Positions 1-7,882 are shown, numbered from the stretch's first letter. The stretch is 64,000 nt of DNA from Flagellimonas zhangzhouensis (GCF_900102925.1 NZ_FNKI01000002.1:186001-250000); one strand, 5' to 3'. Notes: generated by a model from the sequence alone, not told the origin. Made by a program: numbers and translations.

Positions 1-1208
1 TGGGAAATATCTACACAGAAGAATTCAATTTGTTCGATGCCAAGATGCAATACCTTAAAGCTCAAAAGCTTTTTGAGGATTTGATAGAAGAGGGGGATGA
101 GGCCTTAAAACCATATTTGGCTGCTGTGCTAAATAATTTGGCCGTCACTTTCAATTCAATGGAAGAACCAGAAAAGTCGATACAGTATTACGGATTGGCT
201 CTAAAAGCGTATCAAGAATTATCCAATCTTAATTTTGAGGTCTTTCAACCCTATCTGGCATCAACCTATAACAGTTTAGGGATTGTACATTCAGAAATGA
301 AGAATTTTGATCAGGCCATTCAACATATGAAAGAGGCAGTGGATCGGTACAATGAACTTGCTGATTCACGACCACAGGAGTTTACCCATTATTTGGCAAC
401 AGGGTTGCACAATTTGGGATTGTTTCATTTTGAATTAAGGAATTATGAAGTGGCCGAGGATTATTTTGATCAAGCCCTTAAAATAAGAAGGAAATTAGCG
501 CTGGAACAACCTATTGATTTTGATGCCGATTATTGTGCAACAGCCTTGAATTTGGTGGAATTGTATCAATCCGAATTGGAGAGTAAAGTGGATTTCACCT
601 TCAAAACCAAGGCTTTGGAACTTTTGGCGGATGTTGAAAATCGATTGGAAAAATATGGGGTTGAATTGCCAGTTATCAAAAACATGAAGAATGATACCAA
701 GCATTATCTGGATTATTTTATGGGTGTTAATGAAGAAGAATTGTCATTGCATCAAGTATTTCAAAAAGTTAGTAATCTAAGAGAGCAGATTGACGAGACT
801 ATTTTTCCACAAGAGAAAATGGAATTCCAAGAGGAGATCATGCAATTACTTCAGAATAATTTTAAAAATTACAATGATAATCCACGTCTACTTTTTGAAC
901 TTGCCCAAGCCCATGCCAATAAAAGTTGGCTCCATTTGAGGCTTCAAGAATATGTGGAAGCTGAACAAGTCATAAGGAACTCACCAAAATTGGAAAATCC
1001 TTTACTTTCTTTGACCTGTAATCTGGCCCACAGTTATCTGTTACAAGACCAATTTGAAAAAGCTTGGAAACTTTATGATGCGTTGACACAAAAAGAAAAT
1101 ACTGAAGGTGAAAGCTATAGATCCATTATAATTAAGGATTTTGAAATTTTGAAAAGGGATGGCATTGATCACGAAGGATTTGAAATTGTGGCACTACAAA
1201 TAAAATAA
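1..1208 (+). CDS. Tetratricopeptide-repeat protein, 5' end cut by window
   Basis: The reading frame is open from base 3 and continues off the left edge, so the N-terminus is missing; about 401 codons are visible. Three consecutive helical repeats of roughly 44 residues are clear in the first half, each with a Tyr-Leu-Ala start, an Asn-Leu-(Ala/Gly) core and an Ala-x3-Tyr-x2-Ala-Leu second helix. This is the longer TPR form typical of kinesin-light-chain-like repeats. The C-terminal half has more divergent repeats. TPR arrays are protein-interaction scaffolds, and no catalytic domain can be seen in the visible part. It converges on the sulfur cassette. The partner and role are unknown. Confidence 0.85.
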   Translation, partial: GNIYTEEFNLFDAKMQYLKAQKLFEDLIEEGDEALKPYLAAVLNNLAVTFNSMEEPEKSIQYYGLALKAYQELSNLNFEVFQPYLASTYNSLGIVHSEMKNFDQAIQHMKEAVDRYNELADSRPQEFTHYLATGLHNLGLFHFELRNYEVAEDYFDQALKIRRKLALEQPIDFDADYCATALNLVELYQSELESKVDFTFKTKALELLADVENRLEKYGVELPVIKNMKNDTKHYLDYFMGVNEEELSLHQVFQKVSNLREQIDETIFPQEKMEFQEEIMQLLQNNFKNYNDNPRLLFELAQAHANKSWLHLRLQEYVEAEQVIRNSPKLENPLLSLTCNLAHSYLLQDQFEKAWKLYDALTQKENTEGESYRSIIIKDFEILKRDGIDHEGFEIVALQIK

Positions 1209-1229
1209 ATACACTAACCCAAATAAAAG

Positions 1230-1282
1230 AGCCGATCAAAAAGCGATGCTGTTTTAGTCACAGTTTTACTTTTTGAACGGCT
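1230..1282. terminator. Hairpin between convergent genes, probable terminator
   Basis: Arms AGCCG-AT-CAAAAAG (1230-1243) and CTTTTTG-AA-CGGCT (1269-1282) pair over 12 bp with one 2x2 mismatch. The hairpin sits between the stop of the TPR gene and the stop of the leftward DsrE-like gene. The T-run is weak, so a terminator role is inferred from position. Confidence 0.45.
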
Positions 1283-1319
1283 TTCGATTTAATATAAAAA
1301 AGTTCTCTTTTTCTGTTGT

Positions 1320-1796
1320 TTAAATGAACAATAATTGGGTGCCTTCTTGATCGGCTCTACTATAAAAATCCCCGATGGTTAAGATTCCATCCAATTCGTC
1401 GATCAGGTCTTTTTCTTCCAAATGGAACATATCCACAGCCAGTTTACAGGCCCAAAGTTTACATCCAGAATCTGATAGAATTTCCAAGAATTCACCTACT
1501 GGGGGCATATCCAATTTGTCCATTTCTTTTTTCATCATATTGGAAGCTAGTGCTTCAACCCCAGGCAAACCTCCCAACATTGTGGGCATGTGCATGGCAG
1601 GGTTACCAACAGTTGCAACGTGCAAATGTTCCAGTTTTTTCTTTTGAATGGCTTCCAATCCAAAGAATGTGAAGAATATTTCAGAATCAATACCTTCCAT
1701 TCTTGCTCCGTTGGCCATCACAAATGCGGCATACACATTTTCCAGGGTGGCTTTGGAGAGTATAAAAAGCATTTTTTTAACTTTTGTATTGCTCAT
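1320..1796 (-). CDS. DsrE/DsrF-like sulfur-carrier protein
   Basis: This 158-residue protein has the DsrE/DsrF/DrsH-like fold pattern: an N-terminal beta strand (KKMLFILSKA) followed by a helix rich in small residues. Two cysteines in the segment GCKLWAC (Cys112 and Cys117) fit the persulfide-carrying cysteines of the DsrE2-type subfamily. Members accept sulfane sulfur and pass it to TusE/DsrC-type proteins in the cytoplasm. It is the last gene of a three-gene leftward cassette, after a TusE-like gene and a flavoprotein resembling sulfide:quinone oxidoreductase, which supports a part in sulfide or sulfane-sulfur handling. The family call is firm; the exact acceptor is inference. Confidence 0.85.
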   Translation of the reverse strand: MSNTKVKKMLFILSKATLENVYAAFVMANGARMEGIDSEIFFTFFGLEAIQKKKLEHLHVATVGNPAMHMPTMLGGLPGVEALASNMMKKEMDKLDMPPVGEFLEILSDSGCKLWACKLAVDMFHLEEKDLIDELDGILTIGDFYSRADQEGTQLLFI

Positions 1797-1851
1797 TTCT
1801 GTAGTTTTTATTTATTCTCTCAATTAGGTTTTTCCTGTCCTGTACTCGAGA

Positions 1852-2160
1852 TTAAATACAGCTTTTTGGTTTTGGAATACCCGCGATCATAGTGGCTTTT
1901 TTCAATGGGCCACCTGGGAACAAGGCGTAAAACTGTTTAATATCGATTACGCCACTTTTTTTAATTCCTCTAATGGATAATGGCTCCTCGTTTTTGAATT
2001 TATCCTGGATATAATCAATGATTTCCCAGTGTTTATCGGTCATTTCAATACCTTGTTCATGTGCTATCTCTGTGCCAATTTCTTTGTTCCATTGTGAAAA
2101 ATCGGTTAGGTATCCTTCTTGGTCCACTGAAATTGTTGCTTGTGCTATTGTCTTGTCCAT
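1852..2160 (-). CDS. TusE/DsrC-family sulfur relay protein
   Basis: The protein has 102 residues, the usual length for TusE/DsrC. It ends in the mobile C-terminal arm IAGIPKPKSCI with a penultimate cysteine (Cys101), the sulfur-accepting CysA of the family. The second cysteine found 11 residues upstream in true DsrC is replaced by Thr90, so this is the single-cysteine TusE-like form. It probably carries persulfide rather than forming the DsrC trisulfide used by dissimilatory sulfite reductase. It lies between the DsrE-like gene and the SQR-like gene, 23 bp downstream of the latter, and is presumably co-transcribed. No tusA, tusB, tusC or tusD is visible nearby, so its role in tRNA thiolation is doubtful. 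Confidence 0.88.
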   Translation of the reverse strand: MDKTIAQATISVDQEGYLTDFSQWNKEIGTEIAHEQGIEMTDKHWEIIDYIQDKFKNEEPLSIRGIKKSGVIDIKQFYALFPGGPLKKATMIAGIPKPKSCI

Positions 2161-2183
2161 TTTAGTAGTATTTAGATGTTAAA

Positions 2184-3431
2184 TTAAGCTTGTGTTTCTT
2201 CAAAATGTTTTCCTTTTTCACTCATGGTTGCTGAAACAAAAGGAATATGGATGCCTTTGATCAACATGTTCCAATAGACCCATCGGAAGGCCATTTTTCC
2301 CATATGGTTTGTCCTACTTTCCTTGAGCAGGTTCAATGGGCCTACACCAGGGAAGGGGAATGTACCTTCAACAGGTTCATGGGTATAGTTAAAGTCTATC
2401 AAGAGTGCTTTTCCTCCCCCTGTTTCAATAAAACAGTTGGCATGTCCGTCAAACTCTTCTTTTAAGGGTTCTCCGTTGATGTACCTTAAAATATTCTCAG
2501 TTAATATTTCAGCTTCAAAGTGGGCAACAGAACCAGCTTTGGATGCAGGTAAGTTGGTAGCATCACCAAGTGCGAAAATATTCTCGTAATCATCAGTTTG
2601 CAGTGTTGCTTTGTTGGTTGGGACATAGTTTAGATCATCACCCATACCAGATCTCTCAATCAATGCATCACCCATATTGGTGGGTACAGTTACCAAAATG
2701 TCATAGGGTACTTCTGTTTCCGCATAATCTATGATCTTGTTGTTTTCGTAATCTACTCGTTCTATGTTAAAATCTGTTACCTCAGTAATGCCTTTGTCGG
2801 TCAATAAATGGTGCAAGGCTTGAGTCGCTTTTGGTTTGGTAAAAGCACCTCCCAAAGGAGTAACAAAAGTGATATCCACTTTGTCGCGCATTCCTTTGTT
2901 TTTAAAGTAAGAATCTGCTAGAAAGGCAAATTCCAAAGGAGCAACAGGACATTTAATGGGCATTTCTGTAATATGTACCACCAATTTTCCACCTTCCCAT
3001 TCACGGAATTTATCGCGAAGTGCCTTGGCGCCTTCATAAGTGTAAAAGTCAAAAACGCTCTTGTGCCATTCAGGACCTTTCATGCCCTCAATCTCTTCGG
3101 GAGCAATTTTAGTACCTGTAGCAATGATCAAGATGTCATAAGGCAGTACATTTCCATTTTCCAAAAGAACCTTATTGTCTTCAGGTTGGATAAGATCTAT
3201 CTTCTCATTGATATAATTTACACCTTTCGGAATGAATTTCTCTCCTTTTTTCTTTACCTGTTTAGTGGTATAAATATCAAATGGGAGGAATAAAAATCCA
3301 GGTTGATAGTAATGGGTTTTATATTGATCCACAACTGTGATCTGCCATTCATTTTTTGGAAGTTTTGATACAAGATGGTTAGACATCATTGTTCCGGCCG
3401 TTCCTGCACCTAATATGACTAAATTTTTCAT
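2184..3431 (-). CDS. Sulfide:quinone oxidoreductase-like FAD/NAD(P)-binding protein
   Basis: This is a two-dinucleotide-binding-domain flavoprotein of 415 residues. The N-terminus begins with the FAD motif GAGTAG (residues 8-13), and a second FAD contact, FALGDAT, lies near residues 286-292. Cys161 (KCPVAP) and Cys333 (ANCFIETGGG) sit where sulfide:quinone oxidoreductases carry their redox cysteine pair. The family oxidises sulfide to sulfane sulfur or polysulfide and reduces membrane quinone. I chose the ATG at 3431: the open frame runs 56 codons further upstream, but that stretch is not SQR-like and contains the palindrome at 3521. First gene of the cassette with TusE- and DsrE-like proteins. 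Another member of the superfamily (NADH dehydrogenase 2-like) is the alternative, but the cysteines and context favour SQR. Confidence 0.85.
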   Translation of the reverse strand: MKNLVILGAGTAGTMMSNHLVSKLPKNEWQITVVDQYKTHYYQPGFLFLPFDIYTTKQVKKKGEKFIPKGVNYINEKIDLIQPEDNKVLLENGNVLPYDILIIATGTKIAPEEIEGMKGPEWHKSVFDFYTYEGAKALRDKFREWEGGKLVVHITEMPIKCPVAPLEFAFLADSYFKNKGMRDKVDITFVTPLGGAFTKPKATQALHHLLTDKGITEVTDFNIERVDYENNKIIDYAETEVPYDILVTVPTNMGDALIERSGMGDDLNYVPTNKATLQTDDYENIFALGDATNLPASKAGSVAHFEAEILTENILRYINGEPLKEEFDGHANCFIETGGGKALLIDFNYTHEPVEGTFPFPGVGPLNLLKESRTNHMGKMAFRWVYWNMLIKGIHIPFVSATMSEKGKHFEETQA

Positions 3432-3801
3432 GACTTTAGGATTCTGTGAATTACATGAATAAAAGTAGTAATAGGGAGTGTTTACAAGTATGACATTTGT
3501 CAGTTTTTGACGTTTTCTTGTGTAACTTAAGTTACATAATACATTGAAAAATAATAAGTTATAATTGTATATCGCTCTGTTTAAGGAGCTTTCGGGCATT
3601 TATGCCCTAACCATTTTCGGACTAAAAAATTCAGAGTGAAATCATACTTTTTTTAAAAAAATGCCACAATTCATTTCTGTGGAACTTGGCGTGTGGATAA
3701 TTAAGGTCAATTGTAACCTAAATAGGGCAAAATAATATGAGGCAGATGGAATAAATAGTGCTGAATATTATTAAAAACAACCTGAAAGAGGGCCGATAAA
3801 T
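3432..3801. other. Intergenic region between the SQR-like gene and tmRNA
   Basis: No convincing gene. AT-rich. It contains a 12-nt inverted repeat TGACA-TT-TGTCA (3491-3502) and the 16-bp palindrome at 3521-3536, both upstream of the leftward sulfur cassette. No clear TAnnTTTG -7 element was found for that cassette, so the promoter position is not settled. Confidence 0.5.
3521..3536. promoter_or_regulatory. 16-bp perfect palindrome, candidate operator of the sulfur cassette
   Basis: TGTAACTTAAGTTACA is fully self-complementary and lies 90 bp upstream of the SQR-like start codon. The TGTAAC-N4-GTTACA shape resembles sites of Crp/Fnr-family regulators. A 16-bp palindrome is expected roughly once in 64 kb by chance, so the support comes from its position, not the sequence alone. 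Confidence 0.4.
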
Positions 3802-3834
3802 AAAAAAGCCACCCTTTTAAAGGTGGCTTTTTTT
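3802..3834 (-). terminator. Rho-independent terminator of tmRNA
   Basis: The GCCACC/GGTGGC stem is extended by A/T pairs and followed on the minus strand by a run of T. It sits 7 bp beyond the 3' end of the tmRNA. Confidence 0.85.
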
Positions 3835-3840
3835 ATGAAG

Positions 3841-4238
3841 TGGAGCCGGAGGGATTCGAACCCTCGTCCAAACAAGCAATAACTAGGCTTTCTACATGCT
3901 TAGTTTTGGTTCAATTTTCGACGCACGACCGACCCAAAACAGCCTATCGTACGCTTAGCTTCTTAAGTTTTACGACCTTAACGAAGCTATAAGATCGCTA
4001 TGTTGACTTTTATGGTGCCCCAAAAAAGACCGCCATCAACAAGGGCTGTCAAGGGACATTCAGCTTGTGCGCCTTGCGCACCGAGGCTTGGACTTACTAT
4101 AATTCAGTCAATTAAGCAGCTAAAGCGTAGTTAGACTCGCCATTTAAAAAAGTTGAGACATTGAATTAACGAGCATCATTCCCATAGCTCGACATGCTTA
4201 CATAACCATTGGTCTCGCTGTCAAAACCAGTCGGCCCC
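3841..4238 (-). ncRNA. ssrA: tmRNA (transfer-messenger RNA)
   Basis: The 5' end GGGGCCGACTGGTTTTGACA and 3' end GGGTTCGAATCCCTCCGGCTCCA form the tRNA-like domain: GGGGCCG pairs with CGGCTCC, and the T-arm loop is TTCGAAT. The gene is about 398 nt, and the terminal CCA is not encoded. It rescues stalled ribosomes with SmpB by adding a degradation tag. The tag frame is at 4112-4141. A -7-like element lies just upstream and a strong terminator just downstream, so it is a single-gene transcription unit. Confidence 0.96.
4112..4141 (-). other. tmRNA tag-peptide reading frame
   Basis: Reading GGC GAG TCT AAC TAC GCT TTA GCT GCT TAA gives the tag (A)GESNYALAA, where the first Ala comes from the alanyl-tmRNA. 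The NYALAA end matches tags of other Bacteroidota and the ClpXP-type C-terminal degron. GGC as the resume codon is inferred from the frame and the usual tag length. Confidence 0.9.
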
Positions 4239-4250
4239 GTAATGAGATAG

Positions 4251-4258
4251 CAAATCTA
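4251..4258 (-). promoter_or_regulatory. -7 promoter element of tmRNA
   Basis: On the minus strand this reads TAGATTTG, a match to the Bacteroidota TAnnTTTG element, ending 12 bp before the mature 5' G. No good -33 TTG was found at the usual spacing. Confidence 0.55.
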
Positions 4259-4279
4259 TGATTTGCGTGATCGAATTAC

Positions 4280-4300
4280 GTCCCGAACTTGTTTCGGGAC
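4280..4300. repeat. Palindromic repeat, REP-like
   Basis: GTCCCGAA-CTTGT-TTCGGGAC is a perfect 8-bp stem with a 5-nt loop, followed by CTCATCC. The arrangement resembles short dispersed palindromes common in flavobacterial intergenic DNA. It has no T-run, so it is unlikely to be a simple terminator. Confidence 0.5.
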
Positions 4301-4535
4301 CTCATCCTAAACTCATTTTTTTATCAAAGAACTAATCCTGCACATAGCGCAGTCAAAGTGTTGGCGTTTCCAAGAACCTGCAACGCAAGTTCTCGGTCGG
4401 GCTATCGGCCATACAAGGTATTTGCCTCTATCCCTAACGCGGGCGGCAAAGGTAACTTATATCTTCAAAAGATAAAAAGTTTGCGCTATCTACCCAATAC
4501 CCTTAATTTGGTCAACAATTATACCAAAGCAGTTT
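4301..4535. other. Intergenic patch of higher GC, no gene recognised
   Basis: Positions about 4330-4455 look clearly richer in G and C than the surroundings and include a GCGGGCGGC run and an AGAAC/GTTCT inverted repeat (about 4373-4401). An open frame crosses it, but the predicted peptide has no signal, domain or composition I recognise, so I do not call a gene. Confidence 0.4.
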
Positions 4536-5741
4536 ATGAAATTCGGAATCATACGCGAACGTAAAAATCCGCCCGATCGTAGGGTGGTACTATCCCCATC
4601 AGAATGCCAAAATGTCTTGGAACAGTTTCCAAAGGCAGAAATTTTGGTGGAAACGTCTCCCATCCGAACCTTTTCCGATGCAGAATACACAGCAATAGGA
4701 CTGCAAGTCGGTGACGATATGGAATCCTGCGATGTGCTTTTAGGGGTAAAAGAAGTTCCTATCGATGCTTTGGTACCCAATAAAAAATACTTTTTCTTCT
4801 CCCACACCATAAAAAAACAACCCTATAATCGAGATTTGTTACGAGCCATTCTCGACAAGAACATTGAGTTGTACGATCATGAGGTGATCACCAATCCTAA
4901 AGGACAACGTTTGGTGGCGTTCGGAAGGTATGCGGGCATTGTAGGTGCCTATAACGGATTTAGAACCTATGGTTTAAAATACGATTTGTATCAACTGCCC
5001 AAAGCAGAAAACCTAAAGGATCAACAAGCTTTGATCGCAGAACTACAGCAGATTAAATTGCCCAATATCAAAATTCTTCTAACTGGAAAAGGAAGGGTAG
5101 GTAATGGCTCCAAGGAAATGCTCGACGGCATGGGATTAAAGAAAGTTGGTGTAGACGATTATTTGCACAAAACCTTTTCGGAGCCTGTTTATTGCCAAAT
5201 AGATGCAGCCGAATACAACAAAAGGAAAGATGGTGTAAGAGGAAATAAGGCCGATTTTTTCCAGAATCCTCAGGAATATAAATCCAATTTCTTCCGTTTT
5301 GCCAAGGTGACCGATTTCTATATTGCTGGACACTTTTATGGCGATGGAGCACCATTTTTATATACAAGAGAAGATGCCAAGCATCCAGATTTTAAAATCA
5401 AAGTTGTGGCCGATATTAGCTGCGATATCGACGGACCTGTAGCAACTACAATTCAACCATCCACAATTGCAGATCCCATATATGGATATAATCCTGTTTC
5501 CGAAACTGTTGATGATTACAAAAGGGAAGATGTAATTGCTGTTATGGCCGTTGATAATCTCCCTTGCGAATTGCCAAGAGATGCCAGTGTTGGCTTCGGC
5601 GGAGCATTCTCAAAACATGTGATTCCAGCATTTTTCAACAACGATGAAGATGGAATTTTGGAGCGTGCACGAATGACACAAAATGGTACGTTAACACCAC
5701 GCTATAACTACCTTCAAAACTACGTTGTTGGGTTAGAATAG
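4536..5741 (+). CDS. Saccharopine dehydrogenase (lysine-forming)-like NAD-dependent oxidoreductase
   Basis: The 401-residue protein opens with the alanine dehydrogenase/transhydrogenase N-terminal pattern (MKFGIIRERKNPPDRRVVLS), where the Arg/Lys-rich loop binds the keto-acid substrate. A nucleotide-binding segment follows (ILLTGKGRVGNGSKEML, about residues 176-192), then a conserved CDIDGPVATT motif. This is the layout of fungal-type lysine-forming saccharopine dehydrogenase and related bacterial enzymes. Because bacteria of this group normally make lysine by the diaminopimelate route, the real substrate is uncertain. It stands alone, with no lysine-degradation genes beside it. The start ATG is supported by the conserved N-terminus. 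Confidence 0.8.
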   Translation: MKFGIIRERKNPPDRRVVLSPSECQNVLEQFPKAEILVETSPIRTFSDAEYTAIGLQVGDDMESCDVLLGVKEVPIDALVPNKKYFFFSHTIKKQPYNRDLLRAILDKNIELYDHEVITNPKGQRLVAFGRYAGIVGAYNGFRTYGLKYDLYQLPKAENLKDQQALIAELQQIKLPNIKILLTGKGRVGNGSKEMLDGMGLKKVGVDDYLHKTFSEPVYCQIDAAEYNKRKDGVRGNKADFFQNPQEYKSNFFRFAKVTDFYIAGHFYGDGAPFLYTREDAKHPDFKIKVVADISCDIDGPVATTIQPSTIADPIYGYNPVSETVDDYKREDVIAVMAVDNLPCELPRDASVGFGGAFSKHVIPAFFNNDEDGILERARMTQNGTLTPRYNYLQNYVVGLE

Positions 5742-5756
5742 GCCATAAAACGAGAA

Positions 5757-5774
5757 CCAACACTAAAGTGTTGG
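5757..5774 (+). terminator. Hairpin after the saccharopine-dehydrogenase-like gene
   Basis: CCAACACT-AA-AGTGTTGG is a perfect 8-bp stem starting 16 bp after the stop codon. A T-run (TTTTTT) follows about 12 bases later, so it is probably a terminator. It overlaps the possible GTG start of the next small frame, which argues for a later start there. Confidence 0.5.
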
Positions 5775-5863
5775 TAATGTGTTGTTTTTTAGTATATTGT
5801 ACGTCCTATACTTGCGAAATAGTGAAGTTTAACTGGTTATTTTCTGGAGATGACAATCCAGTG

Positions 5864-6097
5864 ATGAAACGAACTTGTATTGACCTCGAGTACAAGTTGA
5901 GACCAAAAATCACAAAGTTCCTCCTTTCTAAGTTGGACAGTGATTATTCTGGCGACCTTTCACGTTTTTGTTTTGATGTGGATGTGGACCGAAAATGGGT
6001 ATCTATTTCCGACAAAACCCCAAAAGAATTGATCAGTAAAATCTGGTCCGATTTTGATGCGGCCATTAATGGTTCTCCTTTTCCTTCGGTAGCGTAG
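5864..6097 (+). CDS. Small hypothetical protein
   Basis: A 77-residue soluble, mixed-charge protein starting at ATG 5864 (MKRTCIDLEY...). The frame is open upstream to a GTG at 5768, but that part is Cys- and aromatic-rich and overlaps a terminator-like hairpin, so I prefer the internal ATG. The C-terminus contains a Lys-Glu-Leu-Ile-x-Lys-Ile-Trp helix. No family recognised. It ends 3 bp before the stop of the convergent PHP gene. It could be a real small gene or chance. Confidence 0.45.
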   Translation: MKRTCIDLEYKLRPKITKFLLSKLDSDYSGDLSRFCFDVDVDRKWVSISDKTPKELISKIWSDFDAAINGSPFPSVA

Positions 6098-6100
6098 AAT

Positions 6101-7213
6101 TTATTCAACCTTAATTTCCCAATCTATAACAGCTTGTTCTTTTGGAGCAACATAAGCGCTCAAGGCCTTTAGGGTTAGTGTCACGCTATCCTTTTTCTCC
6201 AAAGTTTTAATGTTTAATGTTTTGGTTTCACCAGCAGGAATGGTGAATACAGGAGAACTCGAATAAAAAGTATATTCCATTTGATTTTCCAATAATAGGT
6301 CACTGCTGGTCACATTTGTAAGGGTCACCTCCAAAATGGAAGTTTTGTCAATGTAGTTGGCCTTTTCAATCACCAAACTAGCTTGCAATAAGGGAACCAA
6401 ATGTTCTTTTTTACCCACAAACAAAGAATTGAAAACTGCAACTGTTCTACCTGCAAACAATGCTTCTTGCAGCGATTCAGGAGTTCTTTCTTTGGCAAAG
6501 ACCAATGTAACAGGTCGATCTATTCCTTTACCCACATAGTCCCAGTCAATTAACCCGTGAATGTCACTGGTACCCATAATGGTCAGATTGTTTTCCAAGG
6601 CCAACGCTAACGATTCTTCGGCATAATCACCCACATTGATGACTTCAATTCCATGCAATTCCCCATTTTTGATGCGTTCCTTTTGAAATTCGCTCAAAAT
6701 TGGATTTCCAGTTGGCGATTGTGCATACCAAGCAGGGTGGTTCCAAAATACAAAAGCACCTTGTTTTTTAGCTTCACCGAAGGCATCTTTGGCTTCATTG
6801 TGCAATATTTTATTGGCATCCTCTATAAAAATAGCATTGCTGTGCCCCATGGGAGCCTGTCGTGTAATTTCCGAACCATGAATGATCATAAGATCATGGT
6901 CTTTGGCCTCTTTTAAGGCAATTTCATACGAGCGGTTTCTATCTGGGTGTGGAATATCTGCTTTGTGGGGTTGATACTCCAAATGTTCCGTTAGAGAAAT
7001 TACATCCAAATTATCGCGAAGTGCCTCACCAACTCGAATGGTTGGCCAAACATTACCATCGGAAAACACTGTATGCTGGTGCAAATCAGTTTTTAAAGTG
7101 ATATACCCTGGTACATTCGGAAATTCAAGTGCTCTTGAACTTTTATGTATGTGTTCCTGAGCAAATAGAGTAATGGTAGCTAAAAATGCGATAAAAAAAG
7201 GTCGGAATTTCAT
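6101..7213 (-). CDS. Exported PHP-domain phosphoesterase-like protein
   Basis: This 370-residue protein starts at ATG 7213 with a signal peptide (MKFRPFFIAFLATITLFAQ). The PHP metal-binding motifs follow: DLHQHTVFSDG (His45, His47), SLTEHLEY, a central HGSEIT, FWNHPAWY and GTSDIHG. PHP enzymes are metal-dependent phosphoesterases. Membrane-exported members with this layout, sometimes annotated Sb-PDE, hydrolyse phosphodiesters. The C-terminal part after about residue 270 looks like a beta-sandwich. The frame is open 27 codons upstream, but those residues carry no signal peptide. The substrate cannot be told from the sequence. It stands alone. Confidence 0.8.
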   Translation of the reverse strand: MKFRPFFIAFLATITLFAQEHIHKSSRALEFPNVPGYITLKTDLHQHTVFSDGNVWPTIRVGEALRDNLDVISLTEHLEYQPHKADIPHPDRNRSYEIALKEAKDHDLMIIHGSEITRQAPMGHSNAIFIEDANKILHNEAKDAFGEAKKQGAFVFWNHPAWYAQSPTGNPILSEFQKERIKNGELHGIEVINVGDYAEESLALALENNLTIMGTSDIHGLIDWDYVGKGIDRPVTLVFAKERTPESLQEALFAGRTVAVFNSLFVGKKEHLVPLLQASLVIEKANYIDKTSILEVTLTNVTSSDLLLENQMEYTFYSSSPVFTIPAGETKTLNIKTLEKKDSVTLTLKALSAYVAPKEQAVIDWEIKVE

Positions 7214-7390
7214 GATGATGGTTTTTTCAAAACTAAAAAACTTTAAAGCTGTTTTTAACAGGTTGTATGATATTTTACAAACTGTTAACCTCAAGATAAA
7301 CTCGTTGGATTTTAATAACAGAAATAGTGATGGCGGAAATCACAATTAATAAATTTTTAAGGAAGTTAAGCACCCCAATACGCAAAATCA

Positions 7391-7882
7391 TTGTTAGGTT
7401 TGCTAGCTTTAAACCTCGACACCTTGCACATTGATTTGATTGTAGCGGCCCTTTGGAGTCTTTCCCCTTTTGGAGAGGCTAAAGTGGGTATTCCTTATGG
7501 AATGTACCAAGGGGTGAATGCCTATTTGGTGTTCATTGTGTGTTTTGCGGCCAATGTTGCGGTTTTTCCTTTAATGATGTTCTTTTTAAAATACATCAAC
7601 CAACACCTGATCAAATGGCGATTTTATAAGAAATCAGCTGTTTATGTAGGTCAACGAGCCAAAAAAGGATCTGGTAAGAACATTCAGCGCTTCGGTTTTT
7701 TAGGCATTGTACTTTTTGTGATGATTCCGCTACCTGGAACAGGGGTTTATGCTGGAAGTATTGCATCCTACCTCTTTAAAATGAAAAAGCGACAAGCTTT
7801 TGCCGCCAATACCATTGGTATTTTCTTTTCCTCACTAATTATTTGGGTGGCCACTCTCATGTCATTGAATGGGGTTTCCTAA
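7391..7882 (+). CDS. Small multidrug export family (COG2426-like) membrane protein
   Basis: The protein has 163 residues and about four hydrophobic segments. The motif SPFGEAKVGIPYGM near residue 25, a PLPGTGVYAGS segment near residue 116 and the C-terminal membrane segment match the putative small multidrug export family (Pfam Sm_multidrug_ex). The export role of the family is itself poorly tested. The start is TTG at 7391; an in-frame stop at 7367 leaves only TTG codons as candidates, so the N-terminus is provisional. Monocistronic by position. Confidence 0.72.
   Translation: MLGLLALNLDTLHIDLIVAALWSLSPFGEAKVGIPYGMYQGVNAYLVFIVCFAANVAVFPLMMFFLKYINQHLIKWRFYKKSAVYVGQRAKKGSGKNIQRFGFLGIVLFVMIPLPGTGVYAGSIASYLFKMKKRQAFAANTIGIFFSSLIIWVATLMSLNGVS

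Noticed and set aside
3432..3599. N-terminal extension of the SQR-like protein
   Set aside because: The extra 56 residues have no similarity to the family and contain the upstream palindrome; the FAD motif follows directly after ATG 3431.
4289..4564. Open frame of 91 codons between tmRNA and the saccharopine-dehydrogenase-like gene
   Set aside because: Overlaps the start of that gene in another frame, no signal peptide, domain or start context; composition follows the GC-rich patch. Treated as intergenic.
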